Positions 59,801 through 64,000 of a DNA stretch of 64,000 nt are shown in pieces (the first letter of the stretch is position 1; every line of letters begins with the position of its first letter). The notes beneath the pieces are model-generated. The model did not search any database. It saw nothing but the letters and a program-made list of their open reading frames with translations, and was not told the DNA's origin. Location: the NCBI GenBank assembly GCA_045837725.1, contig JBEWZL010000077.1, positions 558,001 through 622,000 on the forward strand, read 5' to 3'. The DNA comes from Vermamoeba vermiformis (lineage: Eukaryota; Tubulinea; Echinamoebida). A program made the position numbers and the translations under genes.

Positions 59801-61969
59801 ATAGGGCACTATTAAATATCAATACTATATTAAATATACCGTCATAACTTACGTAAAATCGCCGTTGAACTCGCCCATTTTGTAATTCTTTCCGAACACT
59901 TTTTTCGCGGCTTCTTTGCTGCTCGCATTCAAGACGTACTTTGCACCTCGTTTGCAGTTCGCAGCGCGGTATAAATCTTGTTTGCTGTCAACGTAAATTG
60001 TTCCGCTGTATCCCGTTGATTTTTTGAAATTAGCTGCCTCTTGTGGCGTGCCCATTCCAACGACAATAATTTGAATACCACTAATGTATACGTGTTAATA
60101 AGATTATAAAACATTAAGAGAATATAAAAATTTAATTAGAAATTATTATTGGACTAAAAAAAAAAATCGATGCAGATCTTTTGCGATCCAGATCTGTCAT
60201 TAAACGAATATAAATTGTCGCTTAAAGCTATTATAATAAATACTATCAATATGGCTATAATATTAACCGCTATCAAAAATAATTTGAGCGTCACTTACAG
60301 TTTATCGAACAAGTTTTTCTTTTCTTTCAGGATATCGATCATTTGTTGCGAGAAAATGCTGCAAAGTAAATTAATAAATTAAATAACAATGAAGCCAATT
60401 ATTAACTGATATTTACCATCCAAAATGTCGCAATAGAACGACCATGACGACTTTGTTTTCTAAAATTCGTTGAAAAGAAAAAGCTCTGCCATCAATAGTT
60501 CTCAACGTGATATATTTAAGATCTAAATAGATTATATTAGTAAATTTAGCACTTAAATATCTTTTTCTAGCGATAAATTGGTTATTGAAAGATCCGCAAT
60601 AAAAATGCAATTCATCGATAAGATCCTAATAAATTGTGTATTAAAATTAATATCCGCGTACCAGGAGAGTCAATATGCTCTAATTCTTCGTCGGTTATAT
60701 CGCTGTCGGGCACTAAATCGTAAATTCGGCCGTTAGATCCGAAAAAGAAAATAGTTTCTATCGTTTAGTGATCGTACCAAATGTAGCTAAGGTAGAGTCC
60801 TTTTTCCATTCTTTGACGCGGTCTTTAATCGTTTTAGCTGCCTCTTTAATTTTTGAAAATCCATCGCGCCATTGTTCCTAAAAATAGAAATTAACGTTAT
60901 AACTCGGTAGTTAACAACGTATAGTATTCTTATCGTGATATATATGCCCATTATAATTATACATAGCGATTTTTACTCACCAATTCCTTCGCGCCGCGTC
61001 CATACAATTGAATAATTTTTTTGCTCTTAGTTTTGATTGTGATCGTAGGAAAAGGCTTATCCTAAATTAATTATAATATTAGGACCCATATTGTACGAGG
61101 GAATCATATTTTTGATGTCAATTGAAAAATTATACTCGTGAACGACTATTTTTGGATGCGCATCTAAAAAAAGCATTTAATGCAATTAATAAGCCTTAAA
61201 TGATATTTGCAATATTTTTGCGTATAATTTTTCTCGAAAATAGCGAGATAAATAAGGTGATTCAATTCTCGCAGTCCGATCAAAAAAATTTTAGATCACA
61301 GGACTGCAATTCCATAGCGGGTAATTCAAATTTTTCGTGTGAATTACAAAAAATACTCGATATTTAGCAGGTAGATCATAAATACAGCGACTAAATTGTA
61401 CTAAGCCCGCGCATCCGTTAAATTTTGGCAATGAATGGTATCTTTCATCAATTGATTCATTAATTGTAAAATAGGTAATAAAATTACTACGCCATTAAAT
61501 AAATAATATTTAATAATCAAATTATAGCATTATTGATTGCGTTAATTCGAAGAACTTACGGTATAATCTACGTGCGCTCCTTCCAACGGGATGCAGGCTT
61601 TTAATTTCGCAGCTTTCATGCCTCGCCATGATTCATCACTCCAAGCACATAGATATTCATTATCCTCTAATGTGTACCATGAAAGCTTGTCGTCTTTTGG
61701 ATTTCCCGTTTCAGCCTTGCGCGCAATCCAGCCTTCTTTGACAATAGATTGTCTGCGCACCTAAATTAAATATGTTAATATTATACGAGAATAAATAGTT
61801 GATTTTTAATAAGGCTCGCTGTAATTTCTTGAGCGGGCAAGTTCGGCACCGGCTAGATTTGCATTAAAATACAGCATTAAGTTATAAATTTGAGGTAGTA
61901 ATTTTATATTAATGGAGTCACTATTGTAGACCTCAATAATCGTACCTCTACAAAGCTGACTTCAGTCAT
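56812..61969 (-). CDS. PH / peroxiredoxin-like-2 / RapGAP fusion protein
   Basis: One continuous gene when all introns are spliced in phase. Exon 1 is MTEVSFVE (61,946-61,969). The PH domain follows (EGWIARKA ... LSWYTLEDNEYLCAW ... ITIKTKSKKIIQLYGR ... EQWRDGF). Then a thioredoxin-like PRXL2/AhpC-TSA domain: LRTIDGRAFSF, VVLLRHFGCIFSQQMIDIL, IIVVGMGTPQEAANFKKS, YVDSKQDLYRAANCKRG, LGGIFISSDD. The peroxidatic position reads C-I-F-S. Next is the Rap1GAP N-terminal region (YRQYFQDKEHMNYLG) and the catalytic Rap-GAP domain (KFGVLYVTPGQ, RGGLD, EIMFHVSTLLP, HLGNDVAVIVF with the Asn thumb, KSHFNHIFIVIEPF, FSDFLLSKLINAE). A basic Ser-rich linker and a short coiled end close the protein. It should accelerate GTP hydrolysis on Rap at membranes. 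The fusion is the novelty. Confidence 0.8.
61063..61559 (-). other. Long intron with paired hairpins
   Basis: A 497-nt intron within the PH domain coding region, about eight times the usual length. It contains GCAGTCC (61,271-61,277) paired with GGACTGC (61,301-61,307), and GTAATTC (61,321-61,327) paired with GAATTAC (61,341-61,347), both perfect 7-bp stems. This could be a structured intronic RNA or the remnant of a small element. No ORF is seen. Confidence 0.4.
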
Positions 61970-62364
61970 CTCGTAACGGATCTATTCGCTATTCGCGGGC
62001 AAAATGGGAGCGTTTAAATACACGAGTAGATTTCCTATTGTGATTAATATGGCTCTCTATTGGTTTTTAGTGCGAACAATGAATTTGCATTAAAAATCAG
62101 CCGTCACTTTTCATGTCAATCACGAAACAGCGAGATTATTTTTAATTTCAATTCTTATAATAGACGCACATCACCTTCGCCTATCTGGCCAATCAAACCA
62201 TAATAATCGGGCTTGGACACGTCCAAATACTGATTGCCACATCGAATCCAGGAGAGCTTTACAAGTTTAGCCAGTATTCATTAAAAGATAAGTATTATTA
62301 ATTTGAGCGTGAGGTATTGCATTCATTGAAAATAACTTTGCAAAAATTTAGACTGATTTCATGT
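61970..62364. other. Intergenic spacer, RapGAP promoter and MATE 3' flank
   Basis: About 395 bp, AT-rich. It lies upstream of the RapGAP-fusion ATG and downstream of the MATE stop. No gene or repeat recognised. Confidence 0.5.
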
Positions 62365-64000
62365 TTATTTTCGGATGTGTATCTCTTGTTCGTCCTCATT
62401 ATCCAGCGATAACTCAACGGTATCAACATCAAGCTCGAGTTGATTATCTTGCTCTTGAAAAGTAATTTGTTGCAATTCGGTTGATTCAGTTTCGTTTGTA
62501 TCTTCCGTATTGCTACTACTAATAAAGCCAATATTATCGTTATTATTATCCTTAATTTTAACGCGATCCAATGCTTCTTGCGTCGCTTTTTCCCAATCAA
62601 TGCGAAGCACGTAGACAGTCACCGCGAGGGTCGCCATTATCAGGCCAACTGTGCCGGATGTAAGTAAAAGATAATAATGAAGTATTACAGAACGTACCAA
62701 GGAGGCCGACCCAAACACCATAAACGCCCCAATCAAAATAAAAAGTTAAAAGAATGCCCAACGGAATGGCAAAAACATAGTGGGCCACGAACTGCGCCAC
62801 TGTTCCTGGCATAGGTCTGCCAATTGCACGCAGGATTCCTGTTAAGGTAACGCTGATTCCATCCAACATTGCAACAGGAGCCGTCAGTGCCATCAACTTA
62901 CTATAATATGGGATATATTAGTCCTATTCTAAGAGTTCTATAGGGTCATAAAATAGCACTCTGACACGTGTAAAAAAACTTGCATTCGAACTTACTCTGA
63001 TAATCCTATCGATGCTTCGTCGAATGTAAACGCCTTGGCGATAGGTGTTCTTAATAAATATAATACTGCTCCTTGAAAAGCCATCCACGAGATTGCTGAA
63101 ATGATAACCATTCGAGCGCATTTCTTGGCCTACAGCAATCCGTTAGAATAAGTCCAAGACAGCCGCTAATAATCTTACTGATTCGCTGTGACCAGCACCA
63201 AGCAATGCACCTACACGGGTTTGCCCACCGATTGACCAACTCAACTAAACCAAATCCGGATTAGATCTGCAACGGATTCGGTACCTCATACTTACTGGTA
63301 GAATGAAAGAGAATACTAAGACGTTATAGCATATCGAATGTGCTGCTAAAATAATTTCGTCGCCCAACAGACCAATCAACAACGCGATTCCTTCGAATGC
63401 AATGTTCTCGAACAAAATAGCAGCCATTGATGGAACACCGAGCTTCAAATATTCCCATATATTTTTCCAAGAAATAGATCTGCAATTATATATTATTAGT
63501 AAGAGCTACGCCAGTGAAAGATATTGCAAGATCAGTACTTACTCCTTGTAAAATCCGGTACATGTCGGCAAATGCAACTTCTTCATATATACATAGCCCC
63601 ATAATAGTATGGGCATTATAGTACGACTTATTGATGTTGACAGCGCCGCACCTAAATGTACAGGGTCAGATCCATTTCTTTACAAAATGTTTCACGGAAT
63701 GACGCGTGTCAAACGCAAGCTCGTACCGTCAAGTCCCCAACCGTTCCAATCACCAACGCCCCACACGAAAAACCATTTTATGCCTGCGTTAAATACCAGC
63801 GCGATAAATCCAACGACCATTGCCGGCGTCATGATCCACTGGTTCATTAAGTAACGAGATATGGTTCGATAATAAGCCATAGGCAACATGCCAATAATAC
63901 TCCACCTGTATAAAAATAATCAGTACCTCTTACTGAAATTTCTTTTTTGAGCAGATCTTTTCGGCTTACTGCGTGTACGTGCCAGCTAACCTTGCCAATT
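62365..64000 (-). CDS. MATE family efflux transporter, 5' partial
   Basis: A multidrug and toxic compound extrusion transporter (proton- or sodium-coupled exporter; family knowledge). It reads, from the window edge: SWSIIGMLPMAYY-like context, IMTPAMVVGFIALVFNAGIKW, KLGVPSMAAILFENIAFEGIALL, AAHSICYNVLVFSFILPV, a LGAGHSE segment after an intron, KLMALTAPVAMLDGISVTLTG, GILRAIGRPMPGTVAQFVAHY and VFAIPLGILLTF, with at least eight hydrophobic segments. The cytoplasmic tail is Glu/Asp/Asn-rich, ending DEQEIHIRK, unusual in length. Introns are short and mostly GTACG/GTAAG. The N-terminal half lies outside the window. Confidence 0.85.

Overview
The window looks like a gene-dense nuclear chromosome segment from a free-living unicellular eukaryote, most plausibly an amoebozoan-type amoeba (inference, low certainty). 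Reasons: AT-rich DNA with the standard genetic code; about 22 genes in 64 kb on both strands, separated by 15 bp to 1.4 kb; nearly every gene is cut by many short introns (mostly about 45-75 nt) with donors GTACGT or GTAAGT and acceptors TAG, CAG or sometimes AAG. The gene set also fits: tandem RasGEF, RapGAP, TKL-type kinase, MACPF proteins, many F-box/LRR proteins, PARP. Coding spans below run from start codon to stop codon and include introns. No tRNA, rRNA, CRISPR array, retroelement or prokaryotic operon was recognised.

Layout. 1-3 kb: a protein with two RasGEF modules in tandem (its 5' end lies outside the window). 3.2-5.5 kb: an F-box/LRR protein with a MITE-like element in its last intron. 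5.8-18.1 kb: three tandem paralogues on the minus strand, large F-box plus alpha-solenoid proteins. 18.3-22.5 kb: a WGR-PARP and an EXD1-like 3'-5' exonuclease. 22.7-28.4 kb: two secreted proteins, each with two MACPF signatures, arranged head to head. 28.6-33.3 kb: a coiled-coil TKL-type kinase and a PH/coiled-coil protein. 34.8-42.5 kb: an F-box/ARM protein, an F-box protein with a nucleotidyltransferase-like core, and an F-box/LRR protein. 42.7-47.4 kb: a CREST-type membrane protein, an SDR that lacks its catalytic Tyr, a ZNF277 homologue and a small unknown gene. 47.5-51.5 kb: a giant solenoid protein with an RG-rich insert. 51.7-53.9 kb: a cell-surface lysyl oxidase. 54.0-56.6 kb: two RNI-type LRR copies, one scrambled by an internal inversion and one with a frameshift. 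56.8-62.0 kb: a PH / peroxiredoxin-like-2 / RapGAP fusion. 62.4-64.0 kb: a MATE transporter (5' end outside the window).

Themes. Small-GTPase control appears at both ends (RasGEF, RapGAP), along with PH and kinase signalling proteins. Substrate-adaptor candidates are very numerous: seven F-box genes plus an F-box-like tail in a pseudogene. DNA-damage and nucleic-acid enzymes sit side by side (PARP, EXD1). Secreted effectors or cell-surface enzymes (double-MACPF pair, lysyl oxidase) suggest interaction with prey, bacteria or matrix. The items I consider most novel are the PH-PRXL2-RapGAP fusion, the double-MACPF pair, the F-box/solenoid family, the candidate 20-nt intron, and the rearranged LRR locus.
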